64,000 nucleotides of DNA, taken from the NCBI RefSeq assembly GCF_002929805.1, contig NZ_PJJM01000098.1, forward strand, positions 70,024-134,023. Reading direction: 5' to 3'. Position numbers and translations under genes: made by a program. Positions 38,767 to 48,963 of this stretch are shown here, in pieces. Numbering within the stretch: the first letter of the stretch is position 1; every line of letters begins with the position of its first letter. The stretch is from Cryobacterium sp. Y50. GTDB lineage: Bacteria > Actinomycetota > Actinomycetes > Actinomycetales > Microbacteriaceae. The notes under the pieces were generated by a model. That model ran no database searches and was not told where the DNA came from. It saw nothing but the letters and a program-made list of their open reading frames with translations.

Positions 38767-40314
38767 ATGCCCTATCTCACCAAGCTCTCCGCCGCTGCGC
38801 TGAGTGAACTGTTGGTCAGCAAGCAGGTCAGCGCCGTCGAAGCGACCCGCGCCCACCTTGACCACATCACGGCGGTCGACACCGACCTTCATGCTTTTCT
38901 GCACGTCGCCGGCGACGCCGCCCTCAACAACGCCGCGAAGATCGATGCCCGCCGGGCTGCGGATGAACCGCTGCACCCGCTCGCTGGTGTTCCGATCGCG
39001 ATCAAAGACGTGCTCGCCACCCAGGACATGCCGACCACCGCGGGGTCCAGAATTCTGGAAGGCTGGGTGCCGCCGTACGATGCGACCGTCGTCGCCCGAC
39101 TGCGTGCGGCCGGGCTGATTCTGCTCGGCAAGACCAACATGGACGAATTCGCCATGGGGTCCTCCACCGAGCACTCCGCTTATGGCGTCACCCGCAACCC
39201 CTGGGACCGCGACCGCATCCCCGGTGGCTCCGGCGGAGGCTCGGCCGCGGCCGTCGCGTCCTACCAGGCGCCGCTCGCCCTCGGCAGTGATACCGGCGGG
39301 TCCATTCGTCAGCCCGCCGCCGTCACCGGCTCGGTCGGCGTCAAGCCCACCTACGGTGGGGTCTCCCGCTACGGTGCCATCGCTCTCGCCTCGAGCCTCG
39401 ACCAGGTCGGCCCGGTCTCCCGGTCTGTCTATGACGCCGCCCTGCTGCACGACGTCATCGGCGGACACGACCCGCTCGACTCCACCTCACTGACCGACAG
39501 CTGGCCATCGATGGCGGCCGCCGCCCGCGAAGGACTGCAGGACGGTGCCCTCAAGGGCGTGCGTGTCGGCGTCATCAAAGAGCTCTCGGGCGACGGCTTC
39601 CAGGCCGGCGTCACCCAGCGGTTCAACGAGACCCTCGCGCTGCTCGCCGCCGCCGGCGCCGAGATCACCGAGGTGTCCGCCCCGAACTTCGAGTACGCCG
39701 TCGCGGCCTACTACTTGATTCTGCCGGCCGAGGCGTCGAGCAACCTGGCCCGCTTCGACTCGGTGCGCTTCGGTATCCGGGTCAACCCGAAGAACGGCTC
39801 GCTCACCAGTGAGCACGTGATGAGCGCCACCCGCGAGGCCGGTTTCGGTGCAGAGGTCAAGCGCCGCATCATCCTTGGCACCTACGCCCTGAGTGCCGGC
39901 TACTACGACGCCTACTACGGCAGCGCGCAGAAGGTGCGCACGCTGATCCAGCGTGATTTTGCGGCCGCATTCAGTCAGGTCGACGTACTCATGTCGCCGA
40001 GTGCCCCGACCACCGCCTTCAAGTTCGGCGAGAAGCTCGCCGACCCGATGGCCATGTACCTCAACGACGTGACCACCATCCCGGCAAACCTTGCCGGAGT
40101 GCCCGGAATGAGTATCCCGATCGGACTGGCGCCGGAAGACGGTCTCCCCGTCGGCCTGCAGATCATGGCGCCTGCTAAAGCGGATGCCCGCCTCTATACC
40201 GTCGGTGCCGCCATCGAGCAGCTGCTCGAAACCAGCTGGGGACACACCATGCTCAGCCAGGCCCCAGCCCTGACCCCGACCGAAATGTTTGCCAGTGAAG
40301 AGGGAGCCGTCTGA
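38767..40314 (+). CDS. gatA: Glutamyl/aspartyl-tRNA amidotransferase subunit A
   Basis: A 515-residue amidase that frees ammonia from glutamine for the GatB site. The Ser-cisSer-Lys triad is seen in [10 protein letters not shown] and [15 protein letters not shown] with [14 protein letters not shown]. Length is normal. Its stop overlaps the gatB start (TGATG). Confidence 0.97.
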   Translation: MPYLTKLSAAALSELLVSKQVSAVEATRAHLDHITAVDTDLHAFLHVAGDAALNNAAKIDARRAADEPLHPLAGVPIAIKDVLATQDMPTTAGSRILEGWVPPYDATVVARLRAAGLILLGKTNMDEFAMGSSTEHSAYGVTRNPWDRDRIPGGSGGGSAAAVASYQAPLALGSDTGGSIRQPAAVTGSVGVKPTYGGVSRYGAIALASSLDQVGPVSRSVYDAALLHDVIGGHDPLDSTSLTDSWPSMAAAAREGLQDGALKGVRVGVIKELSGDGFQAGVTQRFNETLALLAAAGAEITEVSAPNFEYAVAAYYLILPAEASSNLARFDSVRFGIRVNPKNGSLTSEHVMSATREAGFGAEVKRRIILGTYALSAGYYDAYYGSAQKVRTLIQRDFAAAFSQVDVLMSPSAPTTAFKFGEKLADPMAMYLNDVTTIPANLAGVPGMSIPIGLAPEDGLPVGLQIMAPAKADARLYTVGAAIEQLLETSWGHTMLSQAPALTPTEMFASEEGAV

Positions 40315-41837
40315 TGCCCAACGCAGAAAAGAAGAACCGGGCCGAATTGATGGACTTTGACCGCGCACTCGAACTGTTCGAGCCGGTGCTCGGCTTCGAG
40401 GTGCACGTCGAACTCAACACCAAGACCAAAATGTTCTGCGGCTGCGCCAACGAGTTCGGCTCCGGCGCCAACACGAACACCTGCCCGACCTGCCTCGGTC
40501 TGCCAGGCGGACTGCCGCAGGTGAACAAGAAGGCACTGGAATCCAGCATCCGCTTGGGGCTGGCGTTGGGTTGTGAGATCGCGGAGCACTCGCGATTCGC
40601 CCGCAAGAACTACTTCTACCCCGACACGGCGAAGAACTTTCAAACCAGCCAGTACGACGACCCGATCTGCCACGACGGATCGATCACGATCGAACTCGAA
40701 AGCGGCCGCCTGGTCACTGTCGAGATCGAACGCGCCCACATGGAAGACGATGCCGGCAAGCTCACCCACATGGGTGGCGCCACTGGACGCATCCAGGGCG
40801 CCGACTACTCACTCGTGGACTACAACCGCGGCGGCGTGCCGCTGGTCGAGATTGTCACCCAGATGATCGAGGGCGCCGAACACGACGCTCCCGAGATCGG
40901 CAAGACCTACGTCGCGGCTATTCGCGAGATCGCCAAGGCGCTCGGCGTCTCCAACGCCCGGATGGAAGAGGGCAACGTGCGCTGCGACGCCAACGTCTCC
41001 CTGCGCCCGCGCGGGTCGAACGTGCTCGGCACCCGCACCGAGACCAAGAACGTCAACTCGCTGCGCTCGGTCGAACGCGCCGTGCGCTACGAGATCCAGC
41101 GTCAGGCGGCCGTGTTGTCCGGCGGCGGCACCATCACGCAGGAGACTCGGCACTGGCACGAAGACACCGGCATCACCAGCGCCGGTCGGCCTAAGAGCGA
41201 CGCCGATGACTACCGCTACTTTCCGGAGCCCGACCTGCTGCCCATGGCGCCGTCGCGCGAATGGGTCGAAGAGCTGCGGCTCACCCTGCCGGAGCCGCCC
41301 GCCGCCCGCCGCAAGCGCCTGCAAGCCGCGTGGGGGTTTGTGAACCTCGAGTTTCAGGACGTCGTGAACTCAGACCTTCTCGACGCGGTCGAGGCGACGG
41401 TCGCGGCCGGGGCCTCCGCTCAGGCTGCGCGCAAGTGGTGGACTGGTGAAATCGCCCGCCTCGCCAATGTGGCCGGGGTCGCGGCCGACTCGCTCGTCAC
41501 TCCGGTGCAGCTCGCCGCGCTGATCCAGCTGGTCGAAGCCGGTACCCTCACCGACCGCCTGGCCCGCCAGGTGCTCGAGGGCGTCATCGCCGGCGAAGGC
41601 ACCCCTGTCGAGGTCGTCGAGAGCCGCGGCCTGGCCGTGGTCTCCGACGATGGCCCCCTCATCGCCGCCATCGATGCCGCGCTGCTCGGCCAGCCCGACG
41701 TGCTCGCCAAGATTCGGGGCGGCAAGCCGCAGGCCGCTGGCGCAGTGATCGGCGCGGTCATGAAGGCCATGCACGGGCAAGCGGATGCTGCGCGCGTGCG
41801 CGTACTCGTGCTCGAACGCGCCCAGGCGATCGAGTAA
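40314..41837 (+). CDS. gatB: Glutamyl/aspartyl-tRNA amidotransferase subunit B
   Basis: A 507-residue GatB that phosphorylates the misacylated aminoacyl-tRNA and amidates it. The cradle domain has [18 protein letters not shown] and the zinc cysteines [11 protein letters not shown]; the helical and YqeY-like tail ends with [20 protein letters not shown]. The presence of the full complex implies indirect Gln-tRNA (and possibly Asn-tRNA) synthesis. Confidence 0.97.
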   Translation: MPNAEKKNRAELMDFDRALELFEPVLGFEVHVELNTKTKMFCGCANEFGSGANTNTCPTCLGLPGGLPQVNKKALESSIRLGLALGCEIAEHSRFARKNYFYPDTAKNFQTSQYDDPICHDGSITIELESGRLVTVEIERAHMEDDAGKLTHMGGATGRIQGADYSLVDYNRGGVPLVEIVTQMIEGAEHDAPEIGKTYVAAIREIAKALGVSNARMEEGNVRCDANVSLRPRGSNVLGTRTETKNVNSLRSVERAVRYEIQRQAAVLSGGGTITQETRHWHEDTGITSAGRPKSDADDYRYFPEPDLLPMAPSREWVEELRLTLPEPPAARRKRLQAAWGFVNLEFQDVVNSDLLDAVEATVAAGASAQAARKWWTGEIARLANVAGVAADSLVTPVQLAALIQLVEAGTLTDRLARQVLEGVIAGEGTPVEVVESRGLAVVSDDGPLIAAIDAALLGQPDVLAKIRGGKPQAAGAVIGAVMKAMHGQADAARVRVLVLERAQAIE

Positions 41838-41840
41838 CGC

Positions 41841-42113
41841 ATGAGTGGTCAGGGCGCTGTTTTCGGAGTGGGCGTGCAGGTCATCGTGCGGCTCGATCGC
41901 AGCCGGTATCCCGAGTCTCTCAGTGACGACCCGATCGGCGTGATCGTGGCGGCGGGGGAGTCTGAGGGGGCCGGACTCTACGCACCGACCGTCGTGCGGG
42001 AAAAATTCTGGGTCGTTCGATTCGAGGAACCATTCTTCGGTCTCGACGGCTCTGGCCCGCACGACTCCGCGCGCATCCCGCAGAGCTTCCTGGAAGCGGC
42101 GCCGGAGGCGTGA
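41841..42113 (+). CDS. Small hypothetical protein after gatB
   Basis: A 90-residue protein starting 3 nt after the gatB stop and overlapping the next gene by 4 nt. It has a beta-rich look (VFGVGVQVIVRLDRS, REKFWVVRFEEPFFGL) with no membrane segment or cysteine. The fold may be a small SH3-like barrel. Function unknown; its position suggests co-translation with the iron exporter-like gene. Confidence 0.65.
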   Translation: MSGQGAVFGVGVQVIVRLDRSRYPESLSDDPIGVIVAAGESEGAGLYAPTVVREKFWVVRFEEPFFGLDGSGPHDSARIPQSFLEAAPEA

Positions 42114-43237
42114 ATGCACTCACTCCAGAGTCGGGCGAGCGCGCCCCGTCGACCCGCGACATCCGTCGGTGGCGGCAGTACCTGGCTGACGAACAGGCCG
42201 AGGCCGCCGTGTATCGCGACCTCGCTAACCGTCGGGCTGGTGAGGAGCGCCAAATTTTGCTCGCCCTCGCCGAGGCGGAGGGGCGGCACGAAGAACACTG
42301 GCGGCAACTGCTCGGCAGCGATGTAGGCTCGCAGCGTCGTGGCGCGCTGCGTACCCGGTTTTTGGGGCTGCTCGCACGGCGGTTCGGGTCGGTGTTCGTT
42401 CTCGCCCTTGCCCAACGGGCCGAGGGCCGGTCGCCCTACGACGCGGATGCTGACGCGACCAACGCCATGGCGGCCGATGAGACCGTGCACGAAGAGGTCG
42501 TGCGCGGCCTCGCCGCCCGCGGGCGCAAACGCCTGTCCGGCACCTTTCGCGCTGCCGTGTTCGGTGTCAATGACGGCCTAGTCAGCAACCTCGCCCTCGT
42601 GCTCGGCATCGGCGCCACCGGCGTGCCGGCCGCGGCGATTCTGTTCACCGGGATTGCCGGATTGTTGGCCGGGGCGCTCTCGATGGGCGCTGGCGAATAT
42701 GTCTCGGTGCGGTCCCAGCGGGAGTTGCTCGAGGCATCCACCCCGGCCGCACCGGCCAAGAGCGTGCTCTCGCACCTCGACCTCGCCGCCAACGAGCTGA
42801 CCCTGGTTTACCGGGCTCGCGGCATGTCCGAGGCCGAGGCCGAGACCTATGCCCGTGGAGTGCTGGCCACCGCGTATGCGGTAACCGGTCCGATTTCCGC
42901 GGTCACCAACGCGATCGCCGAGCCCGCCGAGCCCGCCGAGCCCGACGAGCACGAGGCTGTCGGCACGGGCACTGGCGCGGCGCTCTCAAGCTTTTGCTTC
43001 TTCGCATCGGGAGCGCTGCTGCCCGTGCTGCCCTACTTGTTCGGCCTGAGCGGCTACCCAGCCATGATCCTGGCGACCGTGCTCGTCGGCGTGGCATTGC
43101 TCGCGACCGGCGCCGTCGTCGGCCTGCTCTCCGGCGGGCCGCCGCTCAAGCGTGCCCTGCGGCAGCTCGTCATCGGCCTCGGCGCGGCCGCGGTGACCTA
43201 CCTGCTCGGCTTGGTCTTCGGCACCTCGATCGGCTGA
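42110..43237 (+). CDS. Ferritin-like/VIT1 fusion membrane protein (MbfA-like iron exporter)
   Basis: A 375-residue fusion. Residues about 18-140 form a rubrerythrin-type four-helix domain with di-iron ligands of the Glu/His type (YLADEQAEAAVYRDLA, AEAEGRHEEHW, ADETVHEEVV). The C-terminal half is a CCC1/VIT1 transporter (FGVNDGLVSNLALVLGIG, GEYVSVRSQRELLE, four further membrane helices). The same plan is known in MbfA, which exports iron under overload; that role is inferred here. An Ala/Glu/Pro repeat (AEPAEPAEPDE) lies in the loop. GTG start 42110. Its last 40 nt overlap the end of the opposing PDC-sensor gene. Confidence 0.85.
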   Translation: MNALTPESGERAPSTRDIRRWRQYLADEQAEAAVYRDLANRRAGEERQILLALAEAEGRHEEHWRQLLGSDVGSQRRGALRTRFLGLLARRFGSVFVLALAQRAEGRSPYDADADATNAMAADETVHEEVVRGLAARGRKRLSGTFRAAVFGVNDGLVSNLALVLGIGATGVPAAAILFTGIAGLLAGALSMGAGEYVSVRSQRELLEASTPAAPAKSVLSHLDLAANELTLVYRARGMSEAEAETYARGVLATAYAVTGPISAVTNAIAEPAEPAEPDEHEAVGTGTGAALSSFCFFASGALLPVLPYLFGLSGYPAMILATVLVGVALLATGAVVGLLSGGPPLKRALRQLVIGLGAAAVTYLLGLVFGTSIG

Positions 43238-44022
43238 CCCTCGGCCGGGCCGACCACGACGGCGAGTCCGGTCTGGCCGCACCACCGGAACGTGTGTGCC
43301 CCGTCGGCTAGGAGAGCCGGTGTCGGTGCCCGGTCGCGCAGGCGCTCGGTCAGCCCCGGCAGGCGCAGCAGTGCGCCGGTGGCGAGGTGGACGTCGGTCG
43401 AGACGACGACCCGCGCGCTGGCGTTGATGACCGTCACCGGCACACCGCCTGCGCCCAGGCGCGGCACGAGTTCGCGCTCGATCTGATCCACCGACAGGTC
43501 GATTCCGACCACGCCGATTAGCTCGGATCCGCCGCGGTAGACCGGCAGGGTCAGCGTGAGGGTGTACTCGTCGGTGCACAGATAGTCCACGTAGGGCCCG
43601 GTCACGTGCCGGCGCCCGGTCTGGGCGGGAATCCGCCACCATTCCAACGCCGTGTAGTCGCGGAAACTCTCATCGTGAGGATCTTCAACCGTTTCCAAAT
43701 GATGGATGCCGGTGGCCGGCAGCGCAGACTCCGCCTGGTTCTGCCCGCCCAGCCACCAAGCCAGGTGCCAACCCAAGAAGCTCGGCGCGGAGACGAAGCC
43801 GGCCCCGATCACCATCCCATCGGAGTCGGCGAGTTCCGTTCTGACCAGGGTTTCGATCAGGGGATCGAGTGTGGTCTGGCCGCAGTCGGGCTGGCTGGCG
43901 CAGTCTTCGACCCGCGCGGCCCAGCCCTCGAGGCGCGCGAACACGGGGTCGAAGACGGCCGCTATCCGGGACACGCTGGCGAAGCTTTGCGCATCGCTGT
44001 GAATGAGCGACTCGAACGTCAT
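43198..44022 (-). CDS. Soluble PDC/Cache-sensor domain protein
   Basis: A 274-residue protein with no signal peptide or membrane helix, made up of a single PDC (dCache-like) sensing domain: DPVFARLEGWAARVE in the N-terminal helix, EWWRIPAQTG then TGPYVDYLCTDEYTLTLTLP, and the closing GVVGIDLSVDQIE. Cache domains normally sit outside the membrane on receptors; a free cytosolic one is unusual. ATG 44022 follows GAGGAG and overlaps the GntR stop by 4 nt, so it is translated with the regulator. It probably reads a small ligand, perhaps the amine carried by the adjacent importer. The 3' end overlaps the opposing iron-exporter-like gene by 40 nt. Confidence 0.8.
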   Translation of the reverse strand: MTFESLIHSDAQSFASVSRIAAVFDPVFARLEGWAARVEDCASQPDCGQTTLDPLIETLVRTELADSDGMVIGAGFVSAPSFLGWHLAWWLGGQNQAESALPATGIHHLETVEDPHDESFRDYTALEWWRIPAQTGRRHVTGPYVDYLCTDEYTLTLTLPVYRGGSELIGVVGIDLSVDQIERELVPRLGAGGVPVTVINASARVVVSTDVHLATGALLRLPGLTERLRDRAPTPALLADGAHTFRWCGQTGLAVVVGPAEGQPIEVPKTKPSR

Positions 44023-44825
44023 GAGCGGGTCTCCTCGCGCTCCGGTGTCGTTGTTCTGGCTGGCATTTGTGACACGCTTTCCTGTTCCAGAATGGACTTG
44101 GCCTCGATCAGCCACTCGATGGAGTCGGTGATCTGGGTCACGGTGAGCTGCCGGGCCCGAGCGCCGTTCTCGGCGACGACGGCGGCGACCGTCTCGCGTT
44201 GCACCGCACGGCAGCGTTCCCGCCGGAGGGGGTCGCGCAGGCTGAGCCAGAGCAGGGAGCCGAATTCGGCCTGCAAGCGCAGTTCTTCGCGCACCAGTCG
44301 GGCGGACTGGCTCAGCGCGGCCACCTCGAGACGAAACGTGCCCTGGCCGCGGCGCGCGGCATCCGCTGTGCCGGCATCGGCGCGATCGAGAATGCGCTCG
44401 AGGTTGTCGATATCTGCCGCACTGGCGCGGTCGGCGGCGAGTTCGGCGGCCAGACCGGCGATCGCGGAATAGTGCACGCCGAGGTCGCGCATTTGAACCC
44501 GCGACCAGGCTAGCAGCCGTTCGTCCTGAAGGTCGTTCGCGCCCCGCCCGGCGAACGTGACAAAACTGCCACCGTCGCGGCCGCGCTTGGTGTGCACGAG
44601 CTTGTTGCGACGCAGAATCTCAAGTGCTTCTCGGGCGGTGACCGTGGCGACGCCGAGCTGCCTGGCCAGTTCGGCCTCGCTCGGCAGGCGTTCGCCGTCG
44701 TGCAGCACCCCGAGCACGATGGCGTCGGTGAGGCGCTGCAAAACCAGTTCGGCCCGGCCGGCTCCGTCAAGTGGGGTAAAAATAGCCGCGCGGGTTCCCG
44801 ATCCGGCGCGGATGGACTGCGGCAT
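44019..44825 (-). CDS. GntR-family regulator, FadR/FCD subgroup
   Basis: A 268-residue regulator. The winged HTH spans residues about 25-95 (LPSEAELARQLGVATVTARE, then RGRDGGSFV) and the C-terminal all-helical FCD-type ligand domain about 105-245. Family members bind organic acids or amines. It is divergent from the polyamine-type ABC operon and coupled to the soluble PDC gene, making it the likely regulator of both. It lies 119 nt from the ABC start. Confidence 0.9.
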   Translation of the reverse strand: MPQSIRAGSGTRAAIFTPLDGAGRAELVLQRLTDAIVLGVLHDGERLPSEAELARQLGVATVTAREALEILRRNKLVHTKRGRDGGSFVTFAGRGANDLQDERLLAWSRVQMRDLGVHYSAIAGLAAELAADRASAADIDNLERILDRADAGTADAARRGQGTFRLEVAALSQSARLVREELRLQAEFGSLLWLSLRDPLRRERCRAVQRETVAAVVAENGARARQLTVTQITDSIEWLIEAKSILEQESVSQMPARTTTPEREETRS

Positions 44826-44892
44826 GGGCTGCTCATTTCAGGTTGTGACCCGACCGTAACATCACGGCGCACTTTTATGACATCTAACTCCA

Positions 44893-44898
44893 TATGAT
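44893..44898 (+). promoter_or_regulatory. Candidate -10 of the polyamine-type ABC operon
   Basis: TATGAT sits 46 nt before the chosen ATPase start in the AT-richer centre (44871-44900) of the divergent gap. No convincing -35 is placed. A GntR operator is expected here. Confidence 0.4.
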
Positions 44899-44944
44899 TA
44901 GCCTGTGAGTGAGCAGGGAGTCGTTCTATGAGCAGGAAAATATC

Positions 44945-45991
44945 GTGACCGGTGCGCAGCCCGCCATCCGCTTGACCGGGCTGACCAAGAGTTTTGGCTC
45001 GGTCAACGCCGTCGACGGGGTCGACCTCGATATCGTCGCGGGGGAATTCTTCTCCATGCTCGGACCGTCCGGTTCGGGCAAAACCACGGTGTTGCGCCTG
45101 ATCGCCGGCTTTGAACAGCCCACCAGCGGTACGATTTCGCTGCTCGGCCAGGACGTCACCGACCGGGCGCCGTTTGACCGCGATGTCAATACCGTGTTTC
45201 AGGACTACGCCCTGTTTCCGCACATGAGCGTGCTCGATAACGTCGCCTACGGGCTGCGGGTGCGTGGGGTTGCCAAACGGGCCAGGCAGGAGCAGGCCAG
45301 ACAGGCCCTCGACACCGTGCGGCTCGGTGGATTCGCCGATCGCAAGCCGAGCCAGCTCTCCGGCGGGCAACGCCAGCGGGTCGCCCTGGCACGGGCGACC
45401 GTCGTGCAACCCAAGGTGTTGCTGCTGGACGAACCTCTTGGTGCCCTCGACCTCAAGCTGCGCGAGCAGATGCAGGTCGAGCTTAAGGAACTGCAGCGCA
45501 ATCTCGGCATCACCTTCATCTTCGTCACCCACGATCAGCAGGAGGCGCTCACCCTCAGCGACCGCATCGCGGTGTTCAACGAGGGCAGGATCGAGCAGCT
45601 CGGCACGCCGGCCGAGATCTACGAGCGACCATCTTCGCCCTTCGTCGCGGCTTTCGTGGGCACATCCAATATTTTCGACGACGACATCTCTCGCGCGCTC
45701 CTTGGCCGAAACGGCACCCATTCGGTGCGTCCGGAGAAGATCAGCGTGACCACCGAGAACCTGCCCCTGAACGCCGATCGCACCGCGGCCGGCGTTCTCG
45801 CGGAGGTCATCTACGTCGGCAGCAGCACTCAGCTCATCGTCGATCTCGACGTCGGAACGCGCGTCGTCGTACTCGAACAAAACGATGCGCACCGTGTGGC
45901 GACAAACGGACGCGGCGCTCGGGTCACCGTGGGCTGGAACAGCTCCGACATCGTCACCCTCGCCGAGCCTGCCCTCTCTTCCCACCCCTGA
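44945..45991 (+). CDS. Spermidine/putrescine-type ABC ATPase (PotA-like)
   Basis: A 348-residue importer ATPase. Walker [11 protein letters not shown]-loop [13 protein letters not shown], signature [14 protein letters not shown], Walker [13 protein letters not shown], switch [10 protein letters not shown], and a TOBE domain at the C-terminus (VRPEKISV). GTG 44945 has AGGA eight nucleotides upstream and gives the usual short N-terminus; GTG 44909 would add twelve atypical residues. It is first in an operon with binding protein and two permeases. Confidence 0.9.
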   Translation: MTGAQPAIRLTGLTKSFGSVNAVDGVDLDIVAGEFFSMLGPSGSGKTTVLRLIAGFEQPTSGTISLLGQDVTDRAPFDRDVNTVFQDYALFPHMSVLDNVAYGLRVRGVAKRARQEQARQALDTVRLGGFADRKPSQLSGGQRQRVALARATVVQPKVLLLDEPLGALDLKLREQMQVELKELQRNLGITFIFVTHDQQEALTLSDRIAVFNEGRIEQLGTPAEIYERPSSPFVAAFVGTSNIFDDDISRALLGRNGTHSVRPEKISVTTENLPLNADRTAAGVLAEVIYVGSSTQLIVDLDVGTRVVVLEQNDAHRVATNGRGARVTVGWNSSDIVTLAEPALSSHP

Positions 45992-46014
45992 CCGATTCAC
46001 GAATGGAGAACGTC

Positions 46015-47208
46015 ATGAAACGCACCCCCGCACGCCGAACATCGCTCACCCTCACCGGTGTAGCGATCCTGACTACCGCACTGCTCCTCACCGCCTGCGG
46101 CACCAGCCAGGGCGGCGGCGCGACCGAACCGACCGAGGCTCAGACCGAACTCGGCGAGCTGGAGGGCAGCGTCTCCCTGCTGGCCTGGCCGGGCTACGTC
46201 GAGGACGGCAGCAACGACCCAGAGGTTGACTGGGTGAGCGCGTTCGAAGACGAGACCGGCTGCACCGTCACGAGCAAAACCTACGGCACTTCCGACGAAG
46301 CGTTCAGCCTCATGAAGACCGGTGACTACGACGTCGTCGCTGCCTCCGGTGACGCCTCGCTGCGGCTCGTGGCCGCCGGTGATGTCGCCCCCGTCAACAC
46401 CGACCTCATTCCCAACTATGAGGGCATCTTCGACTTTCTAAAGATGCAGTCCTGGAACAGTGTCGACGGTGTCTCCTACGGCATTCCGCACGGCTACGGC
46501 GCCAACCTGCTGATGTACAACACGGAGGTCGTGACCCCGGCGCCAACGTCCTGGGACGTGGTGTTCGACAAGTCGTCCGCCTATAAGGGTGCTGTGACAG
46601 CCTACGATTCGCCGATTTCCATAGCGGATGCCGCCGTCTACCTCATGACGCACCAGCCGGAACTGAAAATTGAGAACCCGTACGCTCTGGACGAGACGCA
46701 GCTGGCGGCATCCGTTCAACTGCTCAAGGATCAGCGCGTGAACATCGGCGAATACTGGTCGGACTATCTCAAGGAGGTGCAGGCCTTCGAGACCGGCGAC
46801 ACCGTCGTCGGAACCACCTGGCAGGTTATCCGCGACTCGCTCGCCGAGGGCACCCCGGCCGAGGTCGTGCTGCCCGATGAAGGCGCGACCGGCTGGTCGG
46901 ACACCTGGATGATCGCCGCCAACGCGAAGAGCCCCAACTGCGCCTACGCCTGGCTCGACTACATCGCGAGTCCGGAGGCCAACGCGCAGGCCACCGAGTA
47001 CTTCGGTGAGGCGCCCTCCAACGCCGGTGCCTGCGACTTCACGGTCAACCCCGATCACTGCGAGAGTTACCACGCCGGCGATGCCGAGTACGCTGCGCAG
47101 ATCTGGTACTGGTCAACGCCGATCGCTGAATGCCTCGATGGGCGCACCAACGTGAAATGCACCGACTACTCCGACTGGACCACGGCCTGGCAGGAAATCA
47201 AGGGCTAG
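46015..47208 (+). CDS. Polyamine-type ABC substrate-binding lipoprotein (PotD-like)
   Basis: A 397-residue exported binding protein: basic MKRTPARR, hydrophobic core, lipobox LLTAC. The mature sequence fits the PotD/PotF group (SLLAWPGYVEDGS, AASGDASLRLVAAGDV, GIPHGYGANLLMYN, TPAPTSWDVVFD). ATG 46015 follows GGAG; the earlier in-frame ATG at 46003 is less likely. Four to six cysteines near the C-terminus (GACDFTV, DHCESY, AECLDG, VKCTDY) could form disulfides outside the cell. Ligand likely a polyamine or similar cation. Confidence 0.88.
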   Translation: MKRTPARRTSLTLTGVAILTTALLLTACGTSQGGGATEPTEAQTELGELEGSVSLLAWPGYVEDGSNDPEVDWVSAFEDETGCTVTSKTYGTSDEAFSLMKTGDYDVVAASGDASLRLVAAGDVAPVNTDLIPNYEGIFDFLKMQSWNSVDGVSYGIPHGYGANLLMYNTEVVTPAPTSWDVVFDKSSAYKGAVTAYDSPISIADAAVYLMTHQPELKIENPYALDETQLAASVQLLKDQRVNIGEYWSDYLKEVQAFETGDTVVGTTWQVIRDSLAEGTPAEVVLPDEGATGWSDTWMIAANAKSPNCAYAWLDYIASPEANAQATEYFGEAPSNAGACDFTVNPDHCESYHAGDAEYAAQIWYWSTPIAECLDGRTNVKCTDYSDWTTAWQEIKG

Positions 47209-47229
47209 CGGCCCGAATAGAGGTAGACC

Positions 47230-48153
47230 ATGACGGTTGACGCTTCCGCGCCACCCCGTCGGGCGGTGGTGCCCCAGCCGCGGGGAACCATCGCCCGGCA
47301 GGGCTCGGTATTTCTCAGTCGGCATTCGCGCTTGCGGCTGTCTCTGCTACTAAGCGCGCCCCTGTTCTGGCTCGGGCTGGTCTACATCGCTGCCCTCGCC
47401 GCGCTGTTGATCACCGCTCTGTGGACCGTTGATTCGTTCACCGGGCAGATCTCGCAGACCTGGACGGTCGACAACATCGTGGCGGTGCTGACCGGTTCGC
47501 TCTATCAAACTGTGACGCTGCGAACGGTCGGTGTGGCGCTGCTCGTCACGATCATCGACATTGTGATCGCCCTGCCGATCGCGTTCTACATGGCGAAGGT
47601 GGCCAGCCCGCGCGCGCAACGCCTCCTCGTGATCGCCATTCTGATGCCGCTCTGGGCGAGCTACCTCGTCAAGGCCTACGCCTGGCGTTCGGTGCTGTCT
47701 CAGGGCGGCATCTTCGAATGGATGATGTCGCCGTTCGGTGGGCACAGCCCGGGTTACGGGCTGCCGGCGACGATCATCACGCTGTCGTATCTCTGGCTGC
47801 CGTACGTGATTCTGCCGATTTATGCGGGCCTGGAGCGGGTACCGGATTCGCTGCTGGAAGCATCCGCTGATCTCGGTGGTGGCACCTGGTCGACGCTGCG
47901 CCTGGTGGTGCTGCCGATGATCTGGCCGGCCATCATCGCCGGGTCGATCTTCAGCTTCTCGCTCTCCCTCGGCGACTACATCACCGTGAATATCGTCGGC
48001 GGTGCCAATCAGATGCTCGGCAACCTCGTCTATACCAATGTGGGCGCGGCGAACAATCTGCCGCTCGCTGCGGCAATCGCGCTCATTCCCATTCTGATCA
48101 TCTTCGCCTACCTGGCTGCCGTGCGGCGCACGGGTGCGCTCAATAATCTGTAG
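47230..48153 (+). CDS. Polyamine-type ABC permease (PotB-like)
   Basis: A 307-residue permease with a 35-residue cytoplasmic N-terminus and six membrane helices. The coupling loop is SLLEASADLGGGTWSTLRLVVLP in two short parts (EASADLGGGTWSTLRLV). ATG 47230 follows AGAGGTAGACC. The second permease begins 9 nt after its stop. Confidence 0.88.
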   Translation: MTVDASAPPRRAVVPQPRGTIARQGSVFLSRHSRLRLSLLLSAPLFWLGLVYIAALAALLITALWTVDSFTGQISQTWTVDNIVAVLTGSLYQTVTLRTVGVALLVTIIDIVIALPIAFYMAKVASPRAQRLLVIAILMPLWASYLVKAYAWRSVLSQGGIFEWMMSPFGGHSPGYGLPATIITLSYLWLPYVILPIYAGLERVPDSLLEASADLGGGTWSTLRLVVLPMIWPAIIAGSIFSFSLSLGDYITVNIVGGANQMLGNLVYTNVGAANNLPLAAAIALIPILIIFAYLAAVRRTGALNNL

Positions 48154-48162
48154 GAGCCTGTC

Positions 48163-48963
48163 ATGCGTCTGAGTCGACCGGCACGTGGACTGCTCGCGGC
48201 CATCACGGCCGTAGTGTTGGCCCTGATCTACCTCCCGCTGCTCGTGGTGTTCGTGAACTCGTTCAGCACCAGCAAGAATCTCACCTGGCCGCCGCCGGGC
48301 TTCACCCTGGAATGGTGGGCAAAGGCCTTTCAGAGCGAGGGTGCCCTCGAGGCGGTCTTGACCAGCCTGCAGGTGGCGCTCGCCGCGACGGCGGTCGCGC
48401 TCGTGCTCGGCACCCTCATCTCCCTCGGACTGCAGCGCTTCGAATTCTTCGGGCGGGACGCCATTAGCCTGCTGGTGATCCTGCCGATCGCGCTACCCGG
48501 CATCGTCACCGGCATCGCACTGAACAACGCCTTTCGCACCGGCCTGGACGTACAGCTGTCGATTTTGACGCTCATCATCGCTCACGCCACGTTCTGCATC
48601 GTGACCGTGTTCAACAACGTGATCGCCCGACTGCGCCGTCTCGGCACCAGCCTCGAAGACGCATCCTCCGATCTCGGCGCCGGTATCTGGACCACGTTTC
48701 GGCTGGTCACCTTTCCGCAATTGCGCTCGGCGCTGTTCGCCGGGGGACTGCTCGCCTTCGCCCTGAGCTTCGATGAGATCATCGTGACGACGTTCACGGC
48801 CGGGTCGAGCGTGAAGACCCTGCCGTTGTGGATTTTGGATAACCTGTTCCGACCCAACCAGGCCCCGGTCGTCAACGTCATCGCTGTGGTGCTCGTGCTC
48901 GTCTCGATCATTCCCATCTACTTTGCGCAGCGCATCGCCGGCGCCGAGAAAGTTGTGCGCTAA
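48163..48963 (+). CDS. Polyamine-type ABC permease (PotC-like)
   Basis: A 266-residue permease, the smaller partner, with six helices and the coupling loop SLEDASSDLGAGIWTTFRLV. ATG 48163 follows TAGGAGCCTGTC. It ends the operon; the 225-nt gap to dinB shows only short imperfect inverted repeats (TCAGGAAA near 49018 and TTTCCTGA near 49090). Confidence 0.88.
   Translation: MRLSRPARGLLAAITAVVLALIYLPLLVVFVNSFSTSKNLTWPPPGFTLEWWAKAFQSEGALEAVLTSLQVALAATAVALVLGTLISLGLQRFEFFGRDAISLLVILPIALPGIVTGIALNNAFRTGLDVQLSILTLIIAHATFCIVTVFNNVIARLRRLGTSLEDASSDLGAGIWTTFRLVTFPQLRSALFAGGLLAFALSFDEIIVTTFTAGSSVKTLPLWILDNLFRPNQAPVVNVIAVVLVLVSIIPIYFAQRIAGAEKVVR

Noticed and set aside
46015..47208. The PotD-like protein as an iron-binding protein
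   Set aside because: Its permeases and ATPase are of PotABC type with one short and one long permease, and the binding-site region fits the polyamine group better, though the ligand is not proven.
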